Shown piece by piece: positions 39,087-50,318 of a stretch of DNA of 64,000 nt (the first letter of the stretch is position 1; every line of letters starts with the position of its first letter). The position numbers and the translations under genes were made by a program. Source of the stretch: Simplicispira hankyongi (GTDB lineage Bacteria; Pseudomonadota; Gammaproteobacteria; Burkholderiales; Burkholderiaceae_C); NCBI RefSeq assembly GCF_003570885.1, contig NZ_QXJC01000001.1, positions 496,001-560,000 on the forward strand, in the 5' to 3' direction. The notes below the pieces were generated by a model that saw only the letters and a list, made by a program, of their open reading frames with translations, was not told the origin of the DNA and did not search any database.

Positions 39087-39477
39087 GGTCTGGCTTGGAA
39101 TTTGATAGGGAACTTGATGTTACAAGACGAGCGTCATCTGTTCATCGTCGACGAAGAGGACGAATGCAAGATTGCAGCCGACTGACGCAAGGAAGCTGAC
39201 TGCCATGAGGTATTTTGGAGAGGCCCGACCTAACGGCTGCCTTCAACGGCGAAGCTCTTTAGCAGTAGCCAGCCCGCCACAGTGTCAGGCACCATAGGTG
39301 CTGACGCAGTTCAGGGGCAACGGCAGGGTGCAATGGAATGCGCGACGACGTGTAACCAGTCTGAAGCAGTAGGCTAGATGGGCGATGCAACCGGCCACTC
39401 TGGGTCGATTGCAGCTACCAAGGTATTCCGTCCCAACGGGAACCCTCGCATCCAGATCGATACACGGCATAAACGGC
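39087..39477. other. Non-coding stretch between the NACHT gene and the patatin-like gene
   Basis: 391 bases of intermediate composition. I see no convincing gene, tRNA, integrase remnant or flanking direct repeats. A 22-codon plus-strand frame at 39117-39185 (MLQDERHLFIVDEEDECKIA) may be a fragment of something, but I do not recognise it. The right border of the AT-rich island falls near 39110. Confidence 0.6.
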
Positions 39478-40425
39478 CTATGTCGACCCCAACCCCAACT
39501 GCTGCAAAAACGGCAGCGTCTTCTCCGCCGCGCGCTGCCCTTCAGCAATAGCCTCTTCGGCGCGGTAGAAATCCATCAGCCCCAGGTGGGCCAGTTGCGG
39601 GGCGATCATCACCTCGGGTGGGTCGCCGGCCATGCGGCTGCGGGTGATGCGCACCTGCATGATGTTGACGCTGGCCAGCACCACCTCCACCAGCGACGGC
39701 GTGGGCACGCGGGCGGGGTCGGGCGCGGGCAGCAGGGAGGCAAAGCCATCCTGCAGGCGGCTCAGCCAGCCGGCGGTGTCCTCATCGTTCTCCGGTGCTT
39801 GGGCGGGCAACTTGGCCGCGCCGTTCGCGCCGTTCGCGCCGTTGGCGCCGGGCCCGCGCAGATGGCGGCCCAGGATGTCGGCGTTCAGGTCCACGGCGAT
39901 CACGATGTCGGCCCCCATGGCCCGCGCCAGCGACACGGGCACGGGGTTGACCAGCCCGCCATCGACCAGCAGGCGGCCTTCGCGCTGGGCGGGGGTGAAC
40001 AGGCCGGGCAAGGCCATGGACGCGCGCACCGCGTCGGCCGTGGAGCCGGTGCGCAGCCACACTTCGCTGCCCGAATGCAGGCCCGTGGCCACGGCGGCGA
40101 ACGGGATGTCCAGCGCCTCGATGGGGCGGTCGGAGAAGCGGTTGCGGAAGAACTCGATCACCCGCTCGCCCTTGAGCATGCCGCCCGAGAGCTTGAAATC
40201 CATGAACGAGAACACGGTGCGCCCGGTCAGGCCGCGCGCCCACTGTTCGAAACGGTCGAGCTCGCCCAGCGCATAGGCCGCGCCCACCACGGCGCCAATC
40301 GAGGCGCCGCAGACCAGGTCGGGCTGGATGCCGGCCTGCTGCAGCGCCCGGATCACGCCGATATGCGCCCAGCCGCGCGCCGAGCCGCTGCCCAGGGCGA
40401 GTCCGACGACGGGTTTGCGGGTCAT
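39478..40425 (-). CDS. rssA: Patatin-like phospholipase, RssA family
   Basis: A 315-residue patatin-fold serine hydrolase. Oxyanion loop GSGSARGWAHIG, nucleophile box GASIG and catalytic Asp in DGGLVNPVPVS are present. The ATG at 40425 has AAGGAGAAC upstream. A GAN-GAN-GAN repeat (residues about 213-222) comes from a 9-base repeat at about 39822-39850. It lies 47 bases downstream of ligA and is probably the last gene of the smc-zipA-ligA transcript. Substrate unknown. Confidence 0.88.
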   Translation of the reverse strand: MTRKPVVGLALGSGSARGWAHIGVIRALQQAGIQPDLVCGASIGAVVGAAYALGELDRFEQWARGLTGRTVFSFMDFKLSGGMLKGERVIEFFRNRFSDRPIEALDIPFAAVATGLHSGSEVWLRTGSTADAVRASMALPGLFTPAQREGRLLVDGGLVNPVPVSLARAMGADIVIAVDLNADILGRHLRGPGANGANGANGAAKLPAQAPENDEDTAGWLSRLQDGFASLLPAPDPARVPTPSLVEVVLASVNIMQVRITRSRMAGDPPEVMIAPQLAHLGLMDFYRAEEAIAEGQRAAEKTLPFLQQLGLGST

Positions 40426-40472
40426 GCGGCCGTTCTCCTTGTAACCGGTTGGCTGGTGGCGCGCGCCAGCAC

Positions 40473-42593
<2,121 letters not shown>

Positions 42594-42613
42594 TTAAAAC
42601 TGGTGCGAACCCC

Positions 42614-42712
42614 ACCAGCGGCCGCCGCGCAAGGGCCGCCCCGCCGCGCTGGCGGCGTCCCCCCTCCCGCAACGCGCAGCGCTGCGAGAGAGGGGGCTGA
42701 GGGGTGCGGCTC
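42614..42712 (-). repeat. GC-rich hairpin repeat, family 2, copy 1
   Basis: Between zipA and ligA. Read on the minus strand it shares blocks such as ccccctctctcgc, gcgggaggggg, gccagcgcggcgg and ggccgctgg with the copy at 59601-59705. An additional perfect hairpin (tccaagcctgc, loop ctgc, gcaggcttgga) lies at 42711-42736. Confidence 0.7.
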
Positions 42713-42799
42713 CAAGCCTGCCTGCGCAGGCTTGGACATCCCCGAAGGGCTGGCGCCTCTGGCGGCTGCATGGAGGAGCGTAGCGGCTCAGGGGGGGCT

Positions 42800-43909
42800 T
42801 CAACTAAACACTCTCCGCGCCTGCGGCGAGCCAGCCGACAGGTCGCGGCCATCGAGCTGGTCGTACAGCAGCTCCAGGTCGGCGGCGATGGGGTCCATCG
42901 CCATGGCGGGCAGGGGGACACCGTTCTGGTCGCACAGCACCGCGTCCATGCTCTCGCACAGCAGGCGGGCGACCTCGCGCAGGCGCGCAAAGGGTTGCTC
43001 GCTGCGGTGCACCTGCGCGACGTCGAGGCTGAGCAGCAGCTCACGCACGGCGGATTGCTCCGGGTCGTCCGAGAGCGCGGCCTGGGTGTCGAAGGCCAGC
43101 GTCAACACGGCGCCGCCGCCCTCGCCGATCGCGGGCAACACCATGCGGCCGGGCAGCGTGCCAGCGACGAAACCGGCGCGCGCGGCGTTCTGGTGCACGT
43201 AGCCGGGGCTCCAGGCGGCTTGTCGGGCGCGCAGCAGGAACGCGAGCTGGGCGTCGTGGTCGCTGGCGAACTGGTCAAGCTCGCGCGCGCGGGCCACCTC
43301 GTGCAGCATGTCGGGAAAATCGGGGGCGGCACCCAATTCGTCGGCGAAGGCCTGCGTCTTGGCAACGAATTCAGAAAATTCAATCTCGTTGAGTGCGCCA
43401 GTGCGGTTGGCCAGTTGCACGCCTGCCTGGAAGGCCCGGTAGCGCTGGCCGGGCGCGGGCATCTCCCACTGGCCGGTGGCCTCGTTCTGGCCCTCAATGG
43501 CAAAGGGCTTGCTGCCAGCGCGGCGCGTGGGCGGCAGCGCGGCCAGCGCGGCCTCGCCCGTGTGGGCGTGCTCAAGCACCAGCGGCGCGACCGCATCGAT
43601 CAGGGCGTCGAGCGCGTAGCGCCGCTCACTGGCGTGGCTGGTGGGGGGCAGCACCAGTGCGTCGTCCCCCGGCAGCGCAGGGGCGAAATCGCTCTCGCCA
43701 CTTGCCGCCACCTGCGCGAAGCTGCCAGCGGCGCCGGGCGGGGCGTCCGCCAGGGGCACGGCACCGTCAAACGCGGGCTCCTGGCGCGGCGCATCGCTGC
43801 GCTCGGCCCGGCGCGGGGCGTTCTTGTGGCTGGTCCAGGCGTTCCAGGCCACGATGAGGGCCAACAATACGGCGCCGATCACGGCCAGACTCATTTGCAA
43901 GGTACTCAT
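42800..43909 (-). CDS. zipA: Cell division protein ZipA
   Basis: FtsZ-membrane tether of the divisome, 369 residues. One N-terminal membrane helix (about 6-24, SLAVIGAVLLALIVAW), a charged Pro/Ala-rich linker (about 30-125), and a C-terminal ZipA_C FtsZ-binding domain. The order smc-zipA-ligA, known from other proteobacteria, supports the call because ZipA sequence itself is weakly conserved. It is 111 bases after smc. The gap to ligA (242 bases) holds the GC-rich hairpin repeat. Confidence 0.88.
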   Translation of the reverse strand: MSTLQMSLAVIGAVLLALIVAWNAWTSHKNAPRRAERSDAPRQEPAFDGAVPLADAPPGAAGSFAQVAASGESDFAPALPGDDALVLPPTSHASERRYALDALIDAVAPLVLEHAHTGEAALAALPPTRRAGSKPFAIEGQNEATGQWEMPAPGQRYRAFQAGVQLANRTGALNEIEFSEFVAKTQAFADELGAAPDFPDMLHEVARARELDQFASDHDAQLAFLLRARQAAWSPGYVHQNAARAGFVAGTLPGRMVLPAIGEGGGAVLTLAFDTQAALSDDPEQSAVRELLLSLDVAQVHRSEQPFARLREVARLLCESMDAVLCDQNGVPLPAMAMDPIAADLELLYDQLDGRDLSAGSPQARRVFS

Positions 43910-44020
43910 AAAAAACGTTCTCGGCTTGCGAAAAATAGCGCGCTAGACATAAGGCTCAATTCTGACCACTGCTTCGCCAGGGAACGGCAGCGCCCGTGGC
44001 GCGAAGCGGCGCAGGGGGAA

Positions 44021-47000
44021 TCATGTGCCCACCATCGACAGCGCCGATTCCATGTCCACCGCGACGATGCGCGAGACGCCCTGCTCCTGCATGGTGACAC
44101 CAATGAGCTGGCGGGCCATTTCCATCGCAATTTTGTTGTGGCTGATGAAAAGGAATTGTGTCTCTTTGCTCATGCTCGATACCAGTTTGGCATAGCGTTC
44201 GGTGTTGGCGTCGTCCAGTGGTGCGTCCACCTCGTCCAGCAAGCAGAACGGCGCCGGGTTGAGCTGGAAGATGGCAAACACCAGCGCAATGGCCGTGAGT
44301 GCTTTCTCGCCGCCCGAGAGCAGGTGGATGGTCTGGTTCTTCTTGCCTGGCGGCTGCGCCATGACCTGCACGCCCGAATCGAGGATTTCGTCACCGGTGA
44401 CGATCAGGCGCGCGTTGCCGCCGCCAAACAGCTCGGGAAACATGCGGCCGAAGTGCTGGTTCACGGCGTCGAACGTGCCCGAGAGCAACTGGCGCGTCTC
44501 GCCGTCGATCTTGCGGATGGCGTCTTCCAGCGTGGTCATGGCCTCGGTGAGGTCGGCGGTTTGCGCGTCGAGGAACAGCTTGCGCTCGCTGGCGGCGGCG
44601 AGCTCTTCCAGCGCGGCCAGGTTGACGGCGCCCAGCGCGGCAATCTCGCGCTGCAGGCGGTCAATTTCGCCCTGCAAGCCCGACAGGCGGACGCTGCCCT
44701 CGGCAATCGAGACTTCGAGCGCCGCCAGGTCCGCCTCGGCGTCCTGCAACAGCGTCGTGTACTGCTCCAGGCCCAGGCGCGCGGCCTGTTCCTTGAGCTG
44801 AAATTCCGTGATGCGCGCGCGCAGGGGTTCGAGCGCGCGCTCGAGCTGCATGCGCCGCTCGTCGCTGGCGCGCAGACGGGCCGTGAGGTCGTCGTAGCGG
44901 CTGCGCTCGGCCGCCAGGGCCTGTTCGCTTTCGATTTTTTTCGCCAGCACCTGCTGCAGGCCGCCCTGGGCGGCGGCGTCGGTCAGGCGATCGAGCTCAC
45001 CCTGGGCGCGGACGCGCTCCTCGGCCAGCGCCTGGGCTTGTGCCGTGGCCGTCGCCAGGGTGCGCTCAAGCTCGGCGCGCCGCTGCGCCGCGCTGCGCTG
45101 TGAGAACACGGCCTCCTGCGCCTGGCGCTCCAGGCTGCGCTGCTGCTCGCGGCATTCAGCGAGTTTGCGTTCGGCCTCGATGGCGCGCTCGCCGAGTTGG
45201 GCATGGCGCTCCTGCGTGTCGGCCAGTTGCATGTCAAGCTCTTCAAAACGCGCCTCGGCGGTGGCAGAGCGCTCGTGCAAATCGGCAAGCTGGGCTTCGA
45301 CTTCGGCCAGATCGCCCTCGATCTGCGCGCTGCGCGCACGCGCCTGCTCGGCCAACTGCGCCATGCGCAGGTGCTCGACCTGCAGTTCATGTGCCTGGCC
45401 CTGCACCTCGCTTGCCTCGCGGCGCAGTTGCGCCAGGCGCTGCGCGCCGTCCTGGTACGCGGCTTCGGCGCGGACCAGGGCGTTCTTGGCCTCTTCGCTG
45501 ATAAGCGCCTGGGCGCGCAATTCCTTTTCCAGGTGCTCGATTTCCTGCGCGCGCGCCAGCAGGCCCGCCTGCTCGGAATCCTGGGCATAAAAACCCACGC
45601 TGTGCGCGGTGACAGCGTGGCCGCCGGGCACGTAAATCGCTTCGCCGGGCTGCAGGCGTTCGCGCTGGGCCAGGGCGTCGTCCAGCGTTGGCGCGGTGTA
45701 GCAGCCCTGCAGCCATTCGGCGAGGATGCCGGCCAGCCCCGCATCGTGCACGCGCAGCAAGGCCGAGAGGCGCGGCAGGGCCGCTGCTGGCGGCGTGTGC
45801 GGCGCCACCGGCGGGCTGAAAAACGCCAAGCGCGCCGGCGGCGCCTCGTTGCCGCTGTGGCCGAGGAAGCCGCGCACGGTTTCCAGCCGCCCCACTTCCA
45901 GGGCCGAGAGGCGCTCGCGCAGCGCCGCTTCCAGCGCGTTTTCCCAGCCGCTTTCAATGTGGATGCGTGTCCACAATCCCGCCATGCCAGCCAGGCCCTG
46001 GCGCTCAAGCCAGGGCTGCAGCTTGGACGAGGTCTTGAGCTTTTCCTGCAGGGCCTTGAGGGCGTCCATACGCGCCGAGAGTTCGGTCAGGCGCGCGCTC
46101 TCCAGGTTGACCGCCTGCTGGCGCGTGCGCCGCTCGTCGTCGAGCGCCGGCACGGCGTCCTGCAGCTCGGCCAGGCGCGCGGCCTGCGTGTCCGCCAGTT
46201 CGCGGGCGGCATCGAGCTGCTGCTGCAGGTTGGCCAGGCGCGCCTCGTCCGGGGCCGCCAGGGCATTCCTGTCGGTGCGCAAGCGCTCGAAGCGCTGCTC
46301 CTGCTGGCGCTTTTGCTCCTGCTGGCTGCGCTGTTCGGCCGCCAGCACCTGAATCTGCTGCTGCACCTGGGCGACGGCATTGCGCTGTTCATCGGCAGCG
46401 CGCTGGCTGCTGCGCAAGGCGTCTTCGAGGTCGGGCAGCAAAGCGGCCTGTTCTTCGACCTGGGCAGCGAGCATTTCGGCGCGCTCCTCGGCATCTGCGC
46501 CAGCGCCGGTCTGGTTGTCGAGCTCGGCTTGCGCACCCGCGCTGCGGCCGGCCCACTCGTCGATTTGTGCTGCCAGTTGCACCAGGCGCTGCTCGACGCG
46601 TTGGCGGCCTTCGACCACATAGCGAATCTCGGCTTCCAGGCGCCCGACTTCGGCCGTCACCTCGTAGAGCTTGCCCTGGGCCTGGTTGACCTGGTCGCCA
46701 GCGGTGTAATGGGCCTGGCGCACGGTTTCGAGCTCGGATTCCACATGGCGCAGATCGGCGGTGCGCGATTCCAGGTCGTTCAAGGCCTGCAGGCCGTCCA
46801 GGCGCACGCGCTCTTGCTCGGCCTCGGCGTCGGCACGCTTTAAAAACCACTGCTGCTGCTGGCGCAGTTGGGCCTGGGCATTCAAGGCCTTGTAGCGCTG
46901 GGCCACCTCGGCCTGCTTTTCCAGGCGCTCCAGGTTGCCGCCCAGCTCGCGCAGGATGTCTTCGACGCGGGTGAGGTTCTCGCGCGTATCGTGCAAGCGG

Positions 47001-47545
47001 TTTTCTGTTTCGCGCCGGCGCTCTTTGTATTTCGACACGCCTGCCGCCTCTTCGAGGAACAAACGCAGCTCTTCGGGCCGGCTTTCAATGATGCGGCTGA
47101 TCGTGCCCTGGCCAATGATGGCGTAGGCGCGCGGCCCCAGCCCCGTGCCCAGGAACACATCCTGCACGTCGCGGCGGCGCACCGGCTGGCCGTTGATGTA
47201 GTAGCTGCTGGTGCCGTCGCGGGTCAGCACGCGCTTGACGGCGATCTCGGCGTACTGGTTCCACTGGCCGCCGGCGCGGTGGTCGTTGTTCTCGAACACC
47301 AGCTCGACGCTGGCACGGCTGGCCTGCTTGCGGGTTGTCGTGCCGCTGAAGATCACGTCCTGCATGGATTCGCCGCGCAGCTCGCTGGCTTTGCTCTCGC
47401 CCAGCACCCAGCGTACGGCGTCCATGATGTTGGACTTGCCGCAACCGTTGGGGCCCACCACGCCCACCAGTTGGCCTGGCAGCAGGAAGTTGGTGGGTTC
47501 GGCGAACGATTTGAAGCCGGAAAGTTTGATCGAATTGAGTCGCAC
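44021..47545 (-). CDS. smc: Chromosome segregation protein SMC
   Basis: Structural-maintenance-of-chromosomes ATPase of 1174 residues. Walker A GPNGCGKS (31-38) at the N-terminus, two very long Ala/Gln/Glu-rich coiled coils, a hinge about residues 500-640, and the C-terminal signature LLSGGEKALTA with Walker B FCLLDEVDAPLDD. The start is the GTG at 47545, giving MRLNSIKLSGFKSFAEP as in homologues; the frame upstream to 47608 is not supported. First gene of the smc-zipA-ligA-patatin group. Confidence 0.95.
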   Translation of the reverse strand: MRLNSIKLSGFKSFAEPTNFLLPGQLVGVVGPNGCGKSNIMDAVRWVLGESKASELRGESMQDVIFSGTTTRKQASRASVELVFENNDHRAGGQWNQYAEIAVKRVLTRDGTSSYYINGQPVRRRDVQDVFLGTGLGPRAYAIIGQGTISRIIESRPEELRLFLEEAAGVSKYKERRRETENRLHDTRENLTRVEDILRELGGNLERLEKQAEVAQRYKALNAQAQLRQQQQWFLKRADAEAEQERVRLDGLQALNDLESRTADLRHVESELETVRQAHYTAGDQVNQAQGKLYEVTAEVGRLEAEIRYVVEGRQRVEQRLVQLAAQIDEWAGRSAGAQAELDNQTGAGADAEERAEMLAAQVEEQAALLPDLEDALRSSQRAADEQRNAVAQVQQQIQVLAAEQRSQQEQKRQQEQRFERLRTDRNALAAPDEARLANLQQQLDAARELADTQAARLAELQDAVPALDDERRTRQQAVNLESARLTELSARMDALKALQEKLKTSSKLQPWLERQGLAGMAGLWTRIHIESGWENALEAALRERLSALEVGRLETVRGFLGHSGNEAPPARLAFFSPPVAPHTPPAAALPRLSALLRVHDAGLAGILAEWLQGCYTAPTLDDALAQRERLQPGEAIYVPGGHAVTAHSVGFYAQDSEQAGLLARAQEIEHLEKELRAQALISEEAKNALVRAEAAYQDGAQRLAQLRREASEVQGQAHELQVEHLRMAQLAEQARARSAQIEGDLAEVEAQLADLHERSATAEARFEELDMQLADTQERHAQLGERAIEAERKLAECREQQRSLERQAQEAVFSQRSAAQRRAELERTLATATAQAQALAEERVRAQGELDRLTDAAAQGGLQQVLAKKIESEQALAAERSRYDDLTARLRASDERRMQLERALEPLRARITEFQLKEQAARLGLEQYTTLLQDAEADLAALEVSIAEGSVRLSGLQGEIDRLQREIAALGAVNLAALEELAAASERKLFLDAQTADLTEAMTTLEDAIRKIDGETRQLLSGTFDAVNQHFGRMFPELFGGGNARLIVTGDEILDSGVQVMAQPPGKKNQTIHLLSGGEKALTAIALVFAIFQLNPAPFCLLDEVDAPLDDANTERYAKLVSSMSKETQFLFISHNKIAMEMARQLIGVTMQEQGVSRIVAVDMESALSMVGT

Positions 47546-47942
47546 GGATCGCTCGGTAGCGCAAGCACCGCTGGCGCGGTGCCAACGAAGGTCACGGCAT
47601 CGGCACACTGGCCCGGGCCAGCTCTCCGACGGGCTGCAATGTTACCTGAGCGCTCCCCTGTTTTCGGGCCTGGGGAGCCGGTTTTCGTGGCCGCAAGCAG
47701 CGCCGCTGCGCCCTGCTGCCAGCGGGTTGCGGCGGCAAGCCGCGCGATAGCTCCGGCCATCGCCGTGGTTGGCGCCCGGCCTGACGGCGATTTCGACAGC
47801 GTTCATTTTTTTAGCCTGCTTACAACCCACGACACTGGCGGAAGTGAGGCAAATCCCAACGCAGGTATCCAGAGGTATCTGTCATTGCGGCGACATGGAG
47901 TGGACGCAACAATCTCCCCATTGCACGACGAAGGAGATGCCT
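47546..47942. other. Intergenic region upstream of smc
   Basis: 397 bases between the divergent smc and the 72-residue gene. No convincing gene, RNA or strong hairpin was found. It must hold the smc promoter. A long plus-strand frame through this region is a shadow of the AT-poor composition. Confidence 0.6.
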
Positions 47943-48161
47943 ATGTCCATGGAATTGCTGCGCGAGCTGGCCGACCGGCCTCTGCCTTGCACCCTTACCA
48001 GCGAACACGATATTGACCGCCTGCGCGTTTTGCGCGCGGCCGGACTGATCGTGGCCCTGCTTCCCAAGCCAGGCTCGGAGAGCCAGCTGGGCAGAGTCCT
48101 CACCCTCACGAGCGCGGGCCGCCAGGCGCTTTCCAGGGAGTCGGAAAACGCTCCAGGATGA
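47943..48161 (+). CDS. Small conserved-looking protein, possible winged helix
   Basis: 72 residues (MSMELLRELADRPLPCTLTS onward). AAGGAG at 47931-47936 lies six bases before the ATG at 47943, a good ribosome binding site; an ATG at 47937 is too close to it. The pattern helix, then RLRVLRAAGLIVALLPKPGS, then LTLTSAGRQAL looks like the wing and last helix of a winged-helix protein. This is a guess from pattern, not a family match. It precedes the MarR gene. Confidence 0.65.
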   Translation: MSMELLRELADRPLPCTLTSEHDIDRLRVLRAAGLIVALLPKPGSESQLGRVLTLTSAGRQALSRESENAPG

Positions 48162-48206
48162 GGGCCTGAGGGTCTTTTATTCCCATATGAATCCCATGGT
48201 TATCTG

Positions 48207-48229
48207 AATAGTTGCTTGCGCAATAGTTG
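48207..48229. promoter_or_regulatory. Candidate MarR operator upstream of the efflux operon
   Basis: The octamer aatagttg is repeated at 48207-48214 and 48222-48229, 15 bases apart, and the palindrome ttgcgcaa (48216-48223 by eye) lies between. It sits about 25 bases before the marR ATG, the usual place for autoregulation. Inference. Confidence 0.4.
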
Positions 48230-48252
48230 TCCTATCAATTAAATTCTCGGGC

Positions 48253-48786
48253 ATGGATTCGCCCGATATTTCCGCTGCTTCCTGCCCGCTCGCCGCAGCG
48301 CCAGACACGGCCCCTGCGGGAGGCGTAGCGCCCGACTTGTATACCGCCGCCAGCATCCGGCCCGAGAACAGCGTGGGCTACCTGCTGCGCAACGTGCTCT
48401 CGTCCATCCGCAACATGGCCGATACACAGCTCCAGGGCCGTGGCCTTACCTTCGCCCAGTGCCTGCCGCTGTACAAGATTTCGCGCTGCCAGAACACCAC
48501 CCTGGCGGCACTGGCCCGCGACATGGAAGCCGACCCAGCCGCAGTGACCCGGCTGCTCGACCGGCTAGAAGCCAAGGAACTGGTCGTGCGCGAGCGCTCC
48601 ACCAGCGACCGCCGCGTGGTGCATGTGCACACCACGCCTCTGGGCACGGCCATGGCCGAAGAGCTGACGCCGGTGCTTGCGGACACCCTGAATGCCCATC
48701 TGGCGGGGTTCTCCACGGACGAATGGCAGCAACTGATTGACCTGCTGCGCCGCATGCTGGCCAATGGCGAAGCCGCCCGCAAATAA
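48253..48786 (+). CDS. MarR-family transcriptional regulator
   Basis: 177-residue winged-helix repressor. A 40-residue N-terminal extension precedes the MarR domain; the recognition region LAALARDMEADPAAVTRLLDRLE and the wing ERSTSDRRVVHVHTT are clear. It is the first gene of a tripartite efflux operon (20 bases before the outer-membrane gene) and is expected to repress it and respond to an aromatic or antimicrobial ligand, like EmrR/MprA upstream of emrAB. Confidence 0.92.
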   Translation: MDSPDISAASCPLAAAPDTAPAGGVAPDLYTAASIRPENSVGYLLRNVLSSIRNMADTQLQGRGLTFAQCLPLYKISRCQNTTLAALARDMEADPAAVTRLLDRLEAKELVVRERSTSDRRVVHVHTTPLGTAMAEELTPVLADTLNAHLAGFSTDEWQQLIDLLRRMLANGEAARK

Positions 48787-48806
48787 CTTTCCTCTCAAGG
48801 CCTGTC

Positions 48807-50270
48807 ATGTCTGACCTTTCGCGTCCGCGCTCGCGCGGCACCTTCCTTCGTGGCTCGCTGGCCCTGGCTGTCGCCAGTCTCCTGGTGGCTTGCGCCAACC
48901 CTGGTGCTGCGCACCATCCCCTGGAGCGCACCGCATCGCAAGCCCTGGGCCTGGCAACCACGCCTGCCAGCACAGCAGAACTTCCCACTGCGCAGTGGTG
49001 GAAGGCCTTGGGCGACGTGCAGCTCGACGCCCTGATGGGCGAGGCGCTGGCCCAGCACCCGAGCCTGGCCGTGGCGCGCGCACGCGCCGCCCAGGCGGCT
49101 GCGCTGGCCGACGCCCGCCGCGCGGCCAATGGGCCCCAGGCAGGTTTCGGCGCCGATGTCTCCCGCCAGCGCTACACCGCCAATGGCCTGTATCCGCCGC
49201 CGATCGCCGGCAACGTGTACAACAGCGAAAACCTTCAGGCCACCCTTAGCTGGACCCCCGATTTCTTTGGCCTGCACCACGCCGAACTCGAAGCCGCGCT
49301 GGGCCAGGCACGCGCCGCCCAGGCCGACGCCGCGGCCGCCGCCAATACCCTGGCGACGCAACTGGCACGCAGTTGGGTGGCGCTGGCGCGCATCCTGGCG
49401 GACCAGCAGGTGGCGCAGCAGGCGCTGGAGCAGCGCCAGTCCATCAAGCGACTGACCAGCGACCGCGTCACCGCCGGTCTCGACAGCCAGGTCGAGCTGA
49501 CCCAGGCCGATGCCGCGGTGCCCGAGGCTGCGGCGCAAGTCGAAGCCCTGGCCGAGCAGGCGACGCTGGCACGCCGGCAGATTGCCGTGCTGGCCGGCAA
49601 GGCACCCGATGCCCTGCCCGCGCTCGCACCGCAACTGGGCGCACTGGCCCTGCCTGCCGTGCCTGCCGTACTCGGCGCCGACCTGCTGGGCCGCCGCCCC
49701 GACGTGGTCGCTGCGCGCTGGCGTATCGAGGCGGCGACGCAGGGGGTGTCTGCCGCCCGCAGCGAGTTCTATCCCAACATCAACCTCTCGGCTTTTATCG
49801 GGCTCAATGCGCTGGGGCTGGACAGCCTGTTCCAGGCCAGTTCACGCCAGATAGGGGTTGCACCCGCGCTGCGCTTGCCGATCTTTGACGGCGGGCGCCT
49901 GCGCGCCCAGTTGGGTGGCCGTCAGGCCGAGCTCGACGCGGCCATCGGGCAGTACAACGCCACGGTGCTTGACGCCGTCAAGCAGGCTGGCGACGCGCTG
50001 GCGTCGGTGCAGTCCATCGCCCGCCAGCAGGCCCTGCAACAGCAGGCGCAGGCAGGGTCGGAGAAAGCCTGGCGCTACGCCAAGGAGCGCTATGGCGCAG
50101 GCCTGGGCAATTACCTGGTGGTGCTGGGCACCGAAAGCCAGGTGTTGGCCCAGCGCCGCCAAGCCGTGGCACTGGAGGCCCGCGCCCTGGATGTGCGCGT
50201 GGCGCTGATGAATGCCCTGGGCGGCGGCTGGAGCGACGACACCGCAGCCCTGCAGACCGCCGCCCGTTGA
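48807..50270 (+). CDS. Outer-membrane efflux lipoprotein, NodT/OprM family
   Basis: TolC-like channel of 487 residues with a lipoprotein signal (LLVAC, Cys29), two OEP repeats (about 70-260 and 275-475) and the family block DLLGRRPDVVAARWRIEAAT. It forms the exit duct for the EmrA/EmrB-type pump encoded next. The gene lies 48 bases before the adaptor gene. Confidence 0.93.
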   Translation: MSDLSRPRSRGTFLRGSLALAVASLLVACANPGAAHHPLERTASQALGLATTPASTAELPTAQWWKALGDVQLDALMGEALAQHPSLAVARARAAQAAALADARRAANGPQAGFGADVSRQRYTANGLYPPPIAGNVYNSENLQATLSWTPDFFGLHHAELEAALGQARAAQADAAAAANTLATQLARSWVALARILADQQVAQQALEQRQSIKRLTSDRVTAGLDSQVELTQADAAVPEAAAQVEALAEQATLARRQIAVLAGKAPDALPALAPQLGALALPAVPAVLGADLLGRRPDVVAARWRIEAATQGVSAARSEFYPNINLSAFIGLNALGLDSLFQASSRQIGVAPALRLPIFDGGRLRAQLGGRQAELDAAIGQYNATVLDAVKQAGDALASVQSIARQQALQQQAQAGSEKAWRYAKERYGAGLGNYLVVLGTESQVLAQRRQAVALEARALDVRVALMNALGGGWSDDTAALQTAAR

Positions 50271-50318
50271 TTCTGTCAAGCCCCCCTATTTTCTGAAATT
50301 TCCGCAAGCGAGCCGACC

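Noticed and set aside
39117-39185. 22-codon frame next to the NACHT gene
   Set aside because: Too short, no ribosome binding site, no family; could be a random open stretch.
37113-39477. Mobile-element ends or att sites around the NACHT island
   Set aside because: I looked for direct or inverted terminal repeats, an integrase and a tRNA at the borders and found none that I can support.
42704-45103. 799-codon plus-strand frame opposite zipA and smc
   Set aside because: Antisense shadow spanning two real genes, with no domain.
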